From Bacillota bacterium (lineage in GTDB: Bacteria; Bacillota; Clostridia; Christensenellales; Aristaeellaceae): DNA of 31,610 bases. This document shows positions 16,975 through 25,100 of this stretch, piece after piece; the first letter of the stretch is position 1; every line of letters starts with the position of its first letter. Made by a program: the position numbers and the translations under genes. Below the pieces are notes generated by a model, which saw only the letters and a program-made list of their open reading frames with translations, did not search any database and was not told the DNA's origin. The stretch is taken from the NCBI GenBank assembly GCA_023416585.1, contig JAEZHM010000004.1, positions 1 to 31,610 of the forward strand. The letters run 5' to 3'.

Positions 16975-17466
16975 TTACAAAGTTTTCAACTGATCATCAA
17001 GGGCGGCAAGATGGCCTTGCTCCTCCTGGGCTATTGCAAGGAACATATCCCTGGCTTCCGCCTGCTGGCAAGAGGATGCAAATTCTTTATAAGTACGCAC
17101 TGCCGTTTCCTCGCTGTCCCTTGAAAACAAAAGCAGCGATTGCATGCTTAAAAGGGCGCCCTCCCGTTGGGCCTGCATCAACCCGCCTGGGAATAGAACC
17201 TGGGCTGCGTAGGATTTTAACAGCAGCTGCTGCTCCTGATCGGTTATCTCAACAGAGCAGTTACCCATTTTGGAAAATTTCGCAAGATGTGCCTTTTCAT
17301 CATCGTGAAGCTTTTGAAGCAGCGCTTTGATAGCGGGGTCATGACTGATCATCACGCCCCGCTCATAAACGCGGACAGCCCGCCGTTCCATTTCACAGGC
17401 AAGAAACAGCGCTTCCTGCTCACTTTTCACCTGCAAGGGTCCTGTCCCACTGCACATGTTTTGCAC
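16975..17466 (-). CDS. Ferritin-like (rubrerythrin-type) diiron protein
   Basis: A 163-residue protein of four long helices. It has two EXXH metal motifs (EKAH at 57-60 and EQGH at 149-152) and matching acidic residues on the other helices (around E25/E27 and E119/E120). That is the duplicated layout of the ferritin-like or rubrerythrin family, which in anaerobes handles peroxide or iron. No C-terminal rubredoxin domain is present. The start is a GTG at 17466 with AGGAGG five bases upstream. The downstream ATG in MCSGTG is less well placed. It lies between the DUF1858 gene and the ECF S component, all leftward. Confidence 0.82.
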   Translation of the reverse strand: MQNMCSGTGPLQVKSEQEALFLACEMERRAVRVYERGVMISHDPAIKALLQKLHDDEKAHLAKFSKMGNCSVEITDQEQQLLLKSYAAQVLFPGGLMQAQREGALLSMQSLLLFSRDSEETAVRTYKEFASSCQQAEARDMFLAIAQEEQGHLAALDDQLKTL

Positions 17467-17563
17467 AAGCGCCTCCTATTTTCCACATATTTATCCCCAG
17501 AAAGGGCCTTTCGTACCAGCCTGTAAGTATATATCCCTGAAAAATCCCGGGGTTTTCCACAAG

Positions 17564-17770
17564 TTATGCCTTCTGCTCTTCCATGTATGCATTCAGCTGA
17601 TCCACCAGCTCATCCACATTACTGCCATGCACAGCGCAGGCTTCCTCAAGGCTTTCGCCGGCGGAAGCGGGGCAACCCAGGCAATGCATGCCAAACTCCA
17701 TCAAAATGCGGGCAGTGCCGCGGTGTATGCGAAGCACTTCGCCAATGGTCATCGTCTTGTTGATGGTCAT
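17564..17770 (-). CDS. DUF1858 domain protein (small CXXC redox protein)
   Basis: A 68-residue protein that is essentially one DUF1858 domain: a helical start (MTIGEVLRIHRGTARILMEF) followed by GMHCLGCPASAGESLEEACA with the CLGC disulfide motif at residues 30-33, and a final helix. The domain is found alone or fused to redox proteins. Its stand-alone form is called the hybrid-cluster-associated redox disulfide domain. The ATG at 17770 has GAGG seven bases upstream, whereas the earlier ATG at 17776 is too close to it. It heads an operon with the ferritin-like protein, which supports a redox or oxygen-defence role. Confidence 0.88.
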   Translation of the reverse strand: MTINKTMTIGEVLRIHRGTARILMEFGMHCLGCPASAGESLEEACAVHGSNVDELVDQLNAYMEEQKA

Positions 17771-17828
17771 GGTCATTCCTCACTTTTTATTTCATCGGAC
17801 AGCTAAAAATGGCCTGCCCGCTGCGCTT

Positions 17829-17857
17829 ATCTTACCCCAAAGCGTCAGGAATGTCAA
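17829..17857 (-). promoter_or_regulatory. Promoter of the DUF1858 operon
   Basis: Read leftward, a perfect TTGACA (17857-17852), a 17-base spacer and TAAGAT (17834-17829) lie about 60 bases before the DUF1858 start codon. Confidence 0.65.
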
Positions 17858-17889
17858 CGCGGGAGCGAGGGCGAACGGCAATAATAAAG

Positions 17890-17955
17890 GCGGGGAAGGA
17901 GCCTTTTGAAAAAGTCTCCCTCCCCGCACCCTTCCTTGGAAAACTTTATATGAGG
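17890..17955. repeat. 38-nt palindromic repeat with conserved flank, copy A
   Basis: GCGGGG (17890-17895) and CCCCGC (17922-17927) close a 38-base imperfect palindrome whose arms contain AAGGAGCCTTTT and AAAAGTCTCCCT. After it comes a flank, CACCCTTCCTTGGAAAACTT. The same 38-base layout and a related flank recur at 30675. Read leftward it follows the glyoxalase gene and is followed by CTTTATTATT, so it may also serve as that operon's terminator. Confidence 0.75.
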
Positions 17956-18003
17956 ATTTAGTCGAATTCGCCTCAATAGCGGCTGCTGACAGCAAAGAGC
18001 AGA

Positions 18004-18372
18004 TCAACGCTTCGGCACAATCTCCAGCCAGTAACCATCGGGATCGGCGATGAAATAGATGCCCATTCCTTTGTTCTCATAGCAGATACAGCCCATTTTT
18101 TCGTGAAGATCATGAGCGCCTTGCATATCCTCGGTGATAAAAGCCAGGTGGAATTCAGCCTCGCCAAGATCATAGGGCGTGGTGCGGTCTCGAAGCCAGG
18201 TCAGCTCCAATTGGAACAACCCCTCCGCATCGGTCATAAATACAAGCTTGAAGGATCCGTCGGAAGCCGCCTTTTCCCTAACAATATGCAGGCCGAGCGC
18301 TTCCTCATAAAACTTTACGCTCTTTTGAAGATCCAGCACGTTGAAATTCTGATGGGCAAAATGAAAAGCCAT
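18004..18372 (-). CDS. gloA: Lactoylglutathione lyase-like glyoxalase I (VOC family)
   Basis: A 122-residue single-domain vicinal-oxygen-chelate protein. It would isomerise the hemithioacetal of methylglyoxal and a thiol, detoxifying methylglyoxal. The four metal ligands expected of glyoxalase I are present: His7 in FHFAHQNFNV, a Glu in FQLELTW, a His in AEFHLAFI and a Glu in YWLEIVPK. The short length fits the nickel-type bacterial enzymes. The longer frame from 18426 was rejected because GGGGGAAA lies seven bases before the ATG at 18372, where family homology starts. It follows the metallo-beta-lactamase-fold gene by 13 bases and is surely co-transcribed with it. Confidence 0.87.
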   Translation of the reverse strand: MAFHFAHQNFNVLDLQKSVKFYEEALGLHIVREKAASDGSFKLVFMTDAEGLFQLELTWLRDRTTPYDLGEAEFHLAFITEDMQGAHDLHEKMGCICYENKGMGIYFIADPDGYWLEIVPKR

Positions 18373-18385
18373 ACTGTTTCCCCCT

Positions 18386-19297
18386 TTATTGATCGTCCAG
18401 GGACACGGGAAGGTCGGTATCCGCAAAGGGATCGTTCTGGTTATAAGCCTCCAGCGTCACCTGGGAAGATGGAGTTATTTCCTCACCGGAGGCCGCGGTT
18501 CCTTCTTCCGCAAATCGCTTTTCTTCTTTCTTTTCTGCCGGCGGCTCCACTATGTGCAGGAAAATGGATGTTTCTGAGAAAGTGATCTGCGCGTATTCCC
18601 CGGGCTTGGTCATGGCCACCACTTCGGTGGTCTTGTTTCTGGCCCGGCGGGCAAAGTCTATCGCCACCTCGCTGCGGCCCTGCCAATGCATGGGCACGAA
18701 AAGCCTCGGTTTCACGGATAGTATGAAATGGTTGGCGCCGGCGTCGAACATGACCCCCATCCTGGGATCCACCGGGAACATGCACAAGTCGATATGCTGA
18801 CCGATCAGCGGTTTCACCGCTTCCTCAAAGGCCTTCTCCGCCGCCTCGATTTCACGCAGCGTGCTTTCCTCCCGCCAGTGCCAAAGGTTCAGGTCTCCAG
18901 CATGGAAGATGCGCAGCCCCCCAATATCCACCAGATAGGAAACGCCCATATCCGTGGAGCCATAGGCCGTGACGCGCACACCGGGCGCCAGGAGAAGGCT
19001 GTCTCCTGGTGCCAGCCTTTTTCCACGGATGCCGATAGGTGTATCATTGGCTACGATATAAGTGATTGGATTTCCTTCCAGCCAGGTATATATCACCTGA
19101 TCCAGATGGTCGGGATGGGCGTGGGAAACAAACACAAACACCTGGCTGAAAGCCTTGAAGCTGTCCGAAGTCAGCCGGGCGGCAGGGGGAAGCTCCTTGT
19201 TTTCACCTTCCCAATAATCAAATACCAGCAGCGTGCTGTCCACCTGAACGGAAAAACCGCTGTGATGATGATATGTAACCGATGCATGCAGTTCCAC
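18386..19297 (-). CDS. Metallo-beta-lactamase-fold hydrolase, UlaG-like, with acidic C-terminal tail
   Basis: A 303-residue protein whose first 245 or so residues form a metal-dependent hydrolase of the COG2220/UlaG type. The key motif is SHAHPDHLD (His59, His61, Asp63, His64), with further ligand positions in FHAGDLNLWHW, CMFPVDPRMG and FVPMHWQG. The substrate is not predictable, since the family includes lactonases and nucleases. The start is a GTG at 19297 with GGAGGGAG five bases upstream. Earlier starts give an unlikely N-terminus. Odd feature: after the fold there is a tail of about 55 polar, acidic residues (EPPAEKKEEKRFAEEGTAAS onward) that looks disordered and is not part of the usual domain. 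A strong promoter lies just upstream, and the glyoxalase gene follows. Confidence 0.87.
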   Translation of the reverse strand: MELHASVTYHHHSGFSVQVDSTLLVFDYWEGENKELPPAARLTSDSFKAFSQVFVFVSHAHPDHLDQVIYTWLEGNPITYIVANDTPIGIRGKRLAPGDSLLLAPGVRVTAYGSTDMGVSYLVDIGGLRIFHAGDLNLWHWREESTLREIEAAEKAFEEAVKPLIGQHIDLCMFPVDPRMGVMFDAGANHFILSVKPRLFVPMHWQGRSEVAIDFARRARNKTTEVVAMTKPGEYAQITFSETSIFLHIVEPPAEKKEEKRFAEEGTAASGEEITPSSQVTLEAYNQNDPFADTDLPVSLDDQ

Positions 19298-19345
19298 GCA
19301 CGCTCCCTCCTCTCTTGTACAGGTCTCTTGTATAGCCGTTATCTT

Positions 19346-19374
19346 ATTCTGGCACAACTCGCCCCAACTGTCAA
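19346..19374 (-). promoter_or_regulatory. Promoter of the hydrolase-glyoxalase operon
   Basis: Read leftward, a perfect TTGACA (19374-19369), a 17-base spacer and CAGAAT (19351-19346) lie about 50 bases before the GTG start at 19297. Confidence 0.62.
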
Positions 19375-19458
19375 GAAAAGGTGCAAAAATCGCATTTTCA
19401 AAACCCTTTAATTAGTAAAAAGCTGTAATTTTTCGTCCACAATCCCCACTTTTCATAT

Positions 19459-20679
19459 TTATGCAAAACAATCCAACAAAATATTCCCCTGGGCGGAAGG
19501 CATATCATAGCCCAGCGCATGCATCAGTGTAGGTGCAATGTCCTCCATACCGGCCTCTAAAAGGATCTCTCCTTTCCGGATGCCGGGTCCCATTAAAACA
19601 AAAAGGCATTGGGCGGCGGGATGGTTAGGGCCGAAGCCATGGGTCGCTTTTACCTGCTTTTCCAAAGCAAGGTCATCCACAAATGCTACATTCGGCGCCG
19701 CTTCCACCGCCAGGCGGATTCCTTGTCCGGCACCCATTTTCAGAAGTTCCTGAGTGTTGTATATCCTGGAAATGCCAAGGCTATTCCTGTTTTCCTCCAA
19801 AAACATGTATATGCGCTCCAAGTTGTCTGTCCCATCGCCAACAAAATGAAGGTATGCACCCATGCCGGTGGACTGGGCGCGGCATATCCCCCCAAGCCCG
19901 GCCTTTTTCAGTGCTTCATCCAGCGATATGGGACGGCTCACATCGAAAAGGCCATGGTCGCTGACTAAGGCCACCACAGTATCCTGGCCAAGGCGCTGCC
20001 GGTCCAATGCGGTAAGCAGCTTCCCCACCCGTAGGTCCAGCCTTTTGATGGATTCCTGCGCTTCCGGACTATCCGCGCCATACAGGTGCCGCATTTCATC
20101 GCAATCCACCAGGTGAATGCTCAAAAAGTCCGGCGGACGTCTTAAGAGCAGCAGCTTTTCCGCAAGCAGCGCGGCATAGTCGTCCAGGTCCGGCTGGTGA
20201 ATGCTTTTTCGCTGCCTGCCATATCGCGCTTCCATGGCAAGTATCCACAAAGCGTTGCCATATCGCAGCATTTTCAGCGTCTGGTTTTCACCGGGCAACG
20301 CCAGAACCTCGGGAAAATTCCAATGGATATAGGGGCTCTTGCCTGTTATGGGCCAAAGGATGGAAGCCGTTTTCCCGCCCTTTTCATGGATGAGCTGATG
20401 CAAGGTAGGCCGCTTGATTTGCGATGCCTCCCAATACCAGGGCCTGCTTACCGGCATAAGGTTTGGGGAGAAAGGCTGGTTGTGTTCAATGCCGTGCAAA
20501 TCCGGCCGGCAGCCCGTGAGGATGGTGGCGTGCACGGGATAGGTGAGAGCGGGGTAGATGGTTTGAACATTTGCGCAGGAAACACCTGAGCGGATCATCG
20601 CCCCAATGTAGGGCAAGCCTTGAAGCATGGAAAAATCCTTTTCCCACAACCCGTCCAGGGAAATGAGCAAAAGGCGCAT
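19459..20679 (-). CDS. Alkaline phosphatase superfamily type I phosphodiesterase/nucleotide pyrophosphatase
   Basis: A 406-residue protein of the PF01663 family, which cleaves phosphodiester or pyrophosphate bonds with two metal ions. Visible motifs are the first metal Asp in LLLISLDGLW, the catalytic Thr46 in YPALTYPVHATILTG, the Asp/His pair in SIHLVDCDEMRH, the metal-binding SDHG in ALVSDHGLFD, and the last His ligands in KATHGFGPNHPAAQ. There is no signal peptide, so it is probably cytoplasmic, unlike many relatives. The ATG at 20679 has GAAGGA about eight bases upstream. It follows the PHP-phosphatase gene by 31 bases, so the two are likely an operon. The natural substrate is unknown. 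Confidence 0.88.
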   Translation of the reverse strand: MRLLLISLDGLWEKDFSMLQGLPYIGAMIRSGVSCANVQTIYPALTYPVHATILTGCRPDLHGIEHNQPFSPNLMPVSRPWYWEASQIKRPTLHQLIHEKGGKTASILWPITGKSPYIHWNFPEVLALPGENQTLKMLRYGNALWILAMEARYGRQRKSIHQPDLDDYAALLAEKLLLLRRPPDFLSIHLVDCDEMRHLYGADSPEAQESIKRLDLRVGKLLTALDRQRLGQDTVVALVSDHGLFDVSRPISLDEALKKAGLGGICRAQSTGMGAYLHFVGDGTDNLERIYMFLEENRNSLGISRIYNTQELLKMGAGQGIRLAVEAAPNVAFVDDLALEKQVKATHGFGPNHPAAQCLFVLMGPGIRKGEILLEAGMEDIAPTLMHALGYDMPSAQGNILLDCFA

Positions 20680-20710
20680 GATGAAATTCCTTCTTCCCTA
20701 TCTAGGTCGG

Positions 20711-21526
20711 TCAGATCGGAAACGCGCGGCCCTTGCGTTGGTCAAAGGAAAGCTGCCAGCGGGCCCCGCAGCTTTTTGCGATTTCCTTGGCTTGCTCCAC
20801 ATGCAGATAGATATGCCCGATCTTGTGGGCATCGGAGCCGAAGGTAAAAAACTCGCCTTTCAGCTCCAGAAAGCGGCGGATGATGTCTGCTCCCGGGATG
20901 GGGCTATCGGTTTCCCTAAGGCCTGAAGCATTGATTTCAAGAGCTTTCCCTTTTTCAGCCAAGGCTCTCAGTAATGTATCCAGCGCATCCGGCGCGTGAT
21001 GGTACCTCATGGGCCTGATCTCCGGCGGATAGGGCGCAAACTTTCCCACATATCCCAGATGGGCGATGGCATCGTAATCCGGAAAGTGAAGTATGCTTTC
21101 CACCCTTTGTTCCGCATAACGCCTGTACGCATATTCCTGTGTTTTGCCTTCAAAGAATCCAGGATGATAGGGATCCATATTGTCCACCAGGTGAAGCGAA
21201 AGAAGGCGGAAATCCAAGGGAAGCGCTTTAAGTGTGGCTGAAATTTCCTCCCGGTAAGGTGCATTGTCGCCAATCTCAATCCCTTGCCTTACGATAAGGG
21301 CCGGATACTTTTCCCGAGCCGATGCCAAATCACGAAGCCAATCGGCAAAGACTGGCGGCTTATCCACCCCGGGATCCGGATGATGGGGCTCAATGTGGTC
21401 CGTAATGCAAATTTCTTCAAGCCCAAGGGCAATTGCTTTTCGGCAAATCTCATCCAGCGTTTGATGCCCGTCTATGGAGTGGGTGCTGTGCAGATGATAG
21501 TCCATTTTTCTTGATTGTGCAGTCAT
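20711..21526 (-). CDS. PHP-domain phosphatase, histidinol-phosphatase (HisJ/HisK) family
   Basis: A 271-residue metal-dependent phosphoesterase. The PHP motifs are clear: DYHLHSTHSIDG, EICITDHIEPHHPD, VRQGIEIGD, LLSLHLVDN, AIAHLGY, LEINASGLRE and FGSDAHKIGHIY. Members closest to HisJ dephosphorylate histidinol phosphate in histidine synthesis, but no other his gene is near, so another sugar- or amino-alcohol-phosphate is possible. The ATG at 21526 has GGAAAGG about six bases upstream. An in-frame ATG at 21541 would add five residues (MERLK). It precedes the phosphodiesterase gene in the same direction. Confidence 0.87.
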   Translation of the reverse strand: MTAQSRKMDYHLHSTHSIDGHQTLDEICRKAIALGLEEICITDHIEPHHPDPGVDKPPVFADWLRDLASAREKYPALIVRQGIEIGDNAPYREEISATLKALPLDFRLLSLHLVDNMDPYHPGFFEGKTQEYAYRRYAEQRVESILHFPDYDAIAHLGYVGKFAPYPPEIRPMRYHHAPDALDTLLRALAEKGKALEINASGLRETDSPIPGADIIRRFLELKGEFFTFGSDAHKIGHIYLHVEQAKEIAKSCGARWQLSFDQRKGRAFPI

Positions 21527-21583
21527 CTTTAGCCTTTCCATATGCTCACCGAGTTGATTAGAAGGTATAATGCATTCTTTATT

Positions 21584-22042
21584 TCAGTCTTCTAACGGGA
21601 TAAAGTCATCAGGCTGACTTCTAATGCGTTCCGCAACATCCCCGACCAATACAGGGATCAGCTTACGGTAGATTTCATCCATGCCCTCCATTATTGCCTC
21701 GTCCAAACAGCCTTTTGCTTTACGGGCATAACCTTCCTCCATCTTCCCAATGAAGTCAAGCATTCCGTCAGCTCCAAAGTAGCGCATCCCCGACTTCAGC
21801 GCCGCCCATACGTCCATTTGGTCTGCCAGATAGGCGATGTGATCATAGAAGCCTTTTATCCCATGTTCCATATGGCCATGCAGAACCTGAAACATGAAAA
21901 GCGCACGCTGCCCATCACTGAGCTTCCGGAAAACCTGCAGCTTTTCGGGTCCGCTTCTTCCCCGGACAAGCTTTATGACTGGCTCTGCACATGCCCCAAT
22001 GAGCCTTTGGTCATCTTGCTCCATGAACTCCTGCCCTTTCAC
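21584..22042 (-). CDS. Hypothetical protein, weakly DUF4375-like
   Basis: A 152-residue soluble, helical protein without signal peptide. The middle part (GQRALFMFQVLHGHMEHGIK through WAALKSGMRYFGADGMLDFI) faintly recalls DUF4375/DMP19 proteins, in which a paired-helix unit is followed by a conserved IGA-like segment. The similarity is too weak for an assignment. The start is a GTG at 22042 with AAAGGG seven bases upstream. It lies about 150 bases after addA in the same direction and may be read through from it. No partner that would suggest a role is visible. Confidence 0.6.
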   Translation of the reverse strand: MKGQEFMEQDDQRLIGACAEPVIKLVRGRSGPEKLQVFRKLSDGQRALFMFQVLHGHMEHGIKGFYDHIAYLADQMDVWAALKSGMRYFGADGMLDFIGKMEEGYARKAKGCLDEAIMEGMDEIYRKLIPVLVGDVAERIRSQPDDFIPLED

Positions 22043-22156
22043 AATTTTTCCCTTTCCTCCCCAATATGGGGATTCTCAAGGGGATCGTATTCCGCAAGCT
22101 CAATCGTCGCGCTGCTTCGCTGCCGCTCGCATCGCTCGTTTCGCTTGATTCATCCT

Positions 22157-22189
22157 CCCTGCCCATTTCCGCCACCGGCGGGGGCAGGG
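22157..22189 (-). repeat. Strong hairpin after addA
   Basis: CCCTGCCC (22157-22164) plus CCGCC (22169-22173) pair with GGCGG (22177-22181) plus GGGCAGGG (22182-22189), with only an ATTT bulge and an ACC loop. It begins six bases past the addA stop codon. There is no T run, so it is more a structural or repeat element than a classical terminator. It may be part of the same composite repeat as the palindrome at 22198. Confidence 0.7.
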
Positions 22190-22194
22190 CTCCT

Positions 22195-25100
22195 TCACCT
22201 TTCGCGGGGGTCCAGGGGGCGGAGCCCCCTGGCGCTGCGCAGGAGGAAAATCACATCCTCCTTCACGGAGATGCCTGTAATCTCCTCCAGTGCCCTTCGG
22301 TAAAGCTGCAATTGGGGAGCATAGCGTTCAAATACGGCCCTTTCATCCTGTACATAATCCGTTTTATAGTCGATGAGCACCCAGGCTCCATCCTCCATAA
22401 AACAGCAATCGATCACGCCTTGCACCAGCATCAAAGGTTCCCGGTTCAGGCAAAGGTTGAAAGCCCATTCCCGGTGGACATTTTCCGACTGCAAAAGCCT
22501 CTGACCCCAGCTGCTTTCAAAAAAGTGTTGTATCCAGTCCATATACAACCCGTCCCGCTGGTCGGAAGTGAGCAGGCCCTGGAGTTTTAGCTGGTCCAAT
22601 CCGCTGCTTAAGGCAAGGCGCAGCTCCTCCCCATGACGGTCTTTAAGTATAGCAAGAGGAAGGCAGCCAAGCGCCTTGTGTGTGGCTGTACCCAGATCCG
22701 CCGGGCTGACGGCCTTTCTTTCCAAAAAGCCTGGCCTGGCAGGAAGAGGAGAAAGCCTGAGCGGCAGCGCAATCTCTTCCGGACGAGCCTTGATCTCCGG
22801 CGTTTCCTCGCCTTCTCCTGGCAGGAAACCAGGCAAAAGCTGCTGCTTGCAAAGGGAAGTGACGGAAGTTTTTAAGGGTAGCTTTGATATCTCCGCTGAA
22901 GGCTTTACGGAGAGCCGCTTCACAATTTCAGGGGGGACAGCACGCGTATCCTGCTTTAACAAACAGGATATTTGGGTGTGGATACTTTCCTTTTTTTCCA
23001 CACCGTTTCCCCCTGATTCACTCCAAACGCAGATATTCCAAGGCATGCGCTCTTGTGGAAAACCTGTGGAAGATGTGTATTTCTTCCCTGTTTCCGATTC
23101 GGATTCCTGCATGCCTGTGGAAAAATCGTCATTCCATGTGCGAAGAGCGGCCGCTTCCGGCAGGGAATAAGCCGCCTGGGCGATCCAGTCAAGCATGCTT
23201 CCGGCCTGCCACACCCGGTATGAACCGGGAGCCATGGCCCACTTCCGGGCAGGATCCTTGCCCGAGGCGGTCCCGATCAAAATAAGCCGTTCCCGGGCCC
23301 TGGTCATGGCCACATACAAGAGCCGCGCGCGTTCCGCCTTTTCCTCCCCCATGATCTTCAGGGCAATGGATTTTTCCGCCAGCGTCCTGATCCTGATTCT
23401 TTCCTCTGGATGGATGCAGGGAATTGAAAGCCCCAGCTCCCGATGAATTTTTATGGTCGATGCGTGGCCGGTCACATGCATTTTCCCGCCAAGCTCCATG
23501 ACCACCACGGCTGGAAATTCCAGGCCCTTGCTTTTGTGGATGGTCATGATGCGGACCACGTCCTCCGTTTCCCCAAGCACCTTAGCCGTTGCGGCATCGC
23601 CGGATTTTTTAAGATTTTCTCCATGCATCAAAAAGCCGTGCAGTCCGTCGCCCTGGGATTGTTCATACGAGGCCGCGCGCTCGCACAAAAGGCGCAGATT
23701 TGCCTGCCGCGCCTCCCCAGCCGGTAAGGCACCCGACCTTGTATATATACCCGTTTGTGATAGCAGTTGCCACATCAGCTTGTCCAAGGGCAAGCTTTGG
23801 GATAAAAAGCGCCAATTTTCCAGCTTTTCCGCAATGGATGCGCACAATTGACCTAGAGGTCCGGTTTGCCCGGCGCAAAGGAAGAAGGCAGCATGAAAAG
23901 GGACATCCCTTCCCGGAAGCGAAAGCCTGATCATGGCCAGCGTTTCCTCATCCAAAGAAAAGCAGGGGCTGCGCAGCGTCGTGAGCAGCGGAATATCCTG
24001 CAGAGGGTTGTCCAGTACCTGCAATAACGCCATCATGGTGGATATCTCCGGGAGGCCGAAGTATTCCTCATCCGCCTCGGAATACACGGGAATCCCTTCC
24101 TTTGCGAAGACTTCCGCCACAAGATGAGCAGTATTTTTCGCTTTGGGTAATAACACCGCTATATCCCGCCAGCGGAAGGGGCGAAGCTGTTTTGTTTCCT
24201 TGTCCACAAACTGCGTATTCATCAGCTGGCGGATGCATGCGGCTGCCCGGCGCGCTTCCCGCTCCGCACGGGTGGGCGTTTCCTCCCCATCGTCCTCTTC
24301 CGCCTCATCATCCTCCGGCGGGCGAAGCACATGCAGTTCCACAGGAAAATCATTACCTGGTTCCCGGCCCGGAATCAGCCGTGCTTCCCCATCATAACCG
24401 ATTTCCGTCACATCTTCCCGCATGACGCTTTCAAACACCTGGTTCACAGCATAAATAACCGGCCTTGCGCAGCGGAAATTCTCCTGAAGACTGATGCGCC
24501 GGAAGGATGCGTCCACCGCTGAAGAAGCCTCTCTGGATTTTTCCAGGAACAGCGTGGGATCGGCAAGGCGGAATCTATAGATGCTCTGTTTCACGTCGCC
24601 TACCAGAAACAGGCCTTTACCTCCATGCACCGCCTGCAGTATGGCTTCCTGAATGCCGGAAATGTCTTGATACTCGTCGATGAATACGGCATCGAACCGG
24701 TTGCGAACCGCTTCCCGCAATTCCGGCCGCTTGAGAACGGCAAGGGTTTTGTGCTCCAGGTCATGAAAATCGTATACGTTCTTTTCCCGTTTATATTCTT
24801 CGTAGCGCTTGTATAGCTTGCGGGTAAACAGCATCAGCGCACGAAGCGCGGATTTTGTATGCATGATGTCCCTTGCGGCCTGGGCCATATCGCGCGGTGC
24901 GCTCTCCATGATTTTGGAGATTCCATCCCTGATCCTTGTCCGCTGATTCTTTAAGGTTTCTCCCCAGGCCATAGTCTCCGGGCTTTTCTTGCGCATGGCT
25001 GGAAATCTTGGAAAGTTACGCTGCTCCCATACACTTCGAAGAGTATCCGCTGATTCATTGGCTGCGCTCACAAGCAGCTCGATTTGGCAGATGTCTGCCT

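Noticed and set aside
17541..17557. Terminator-like AAAATCCCGGGGTTTT after the DUF1858 gene
   Set aside because: The palindrome has no loop and cannot form a stable terminator hairpin. The ferritin-like gene follows closely in the same direction.
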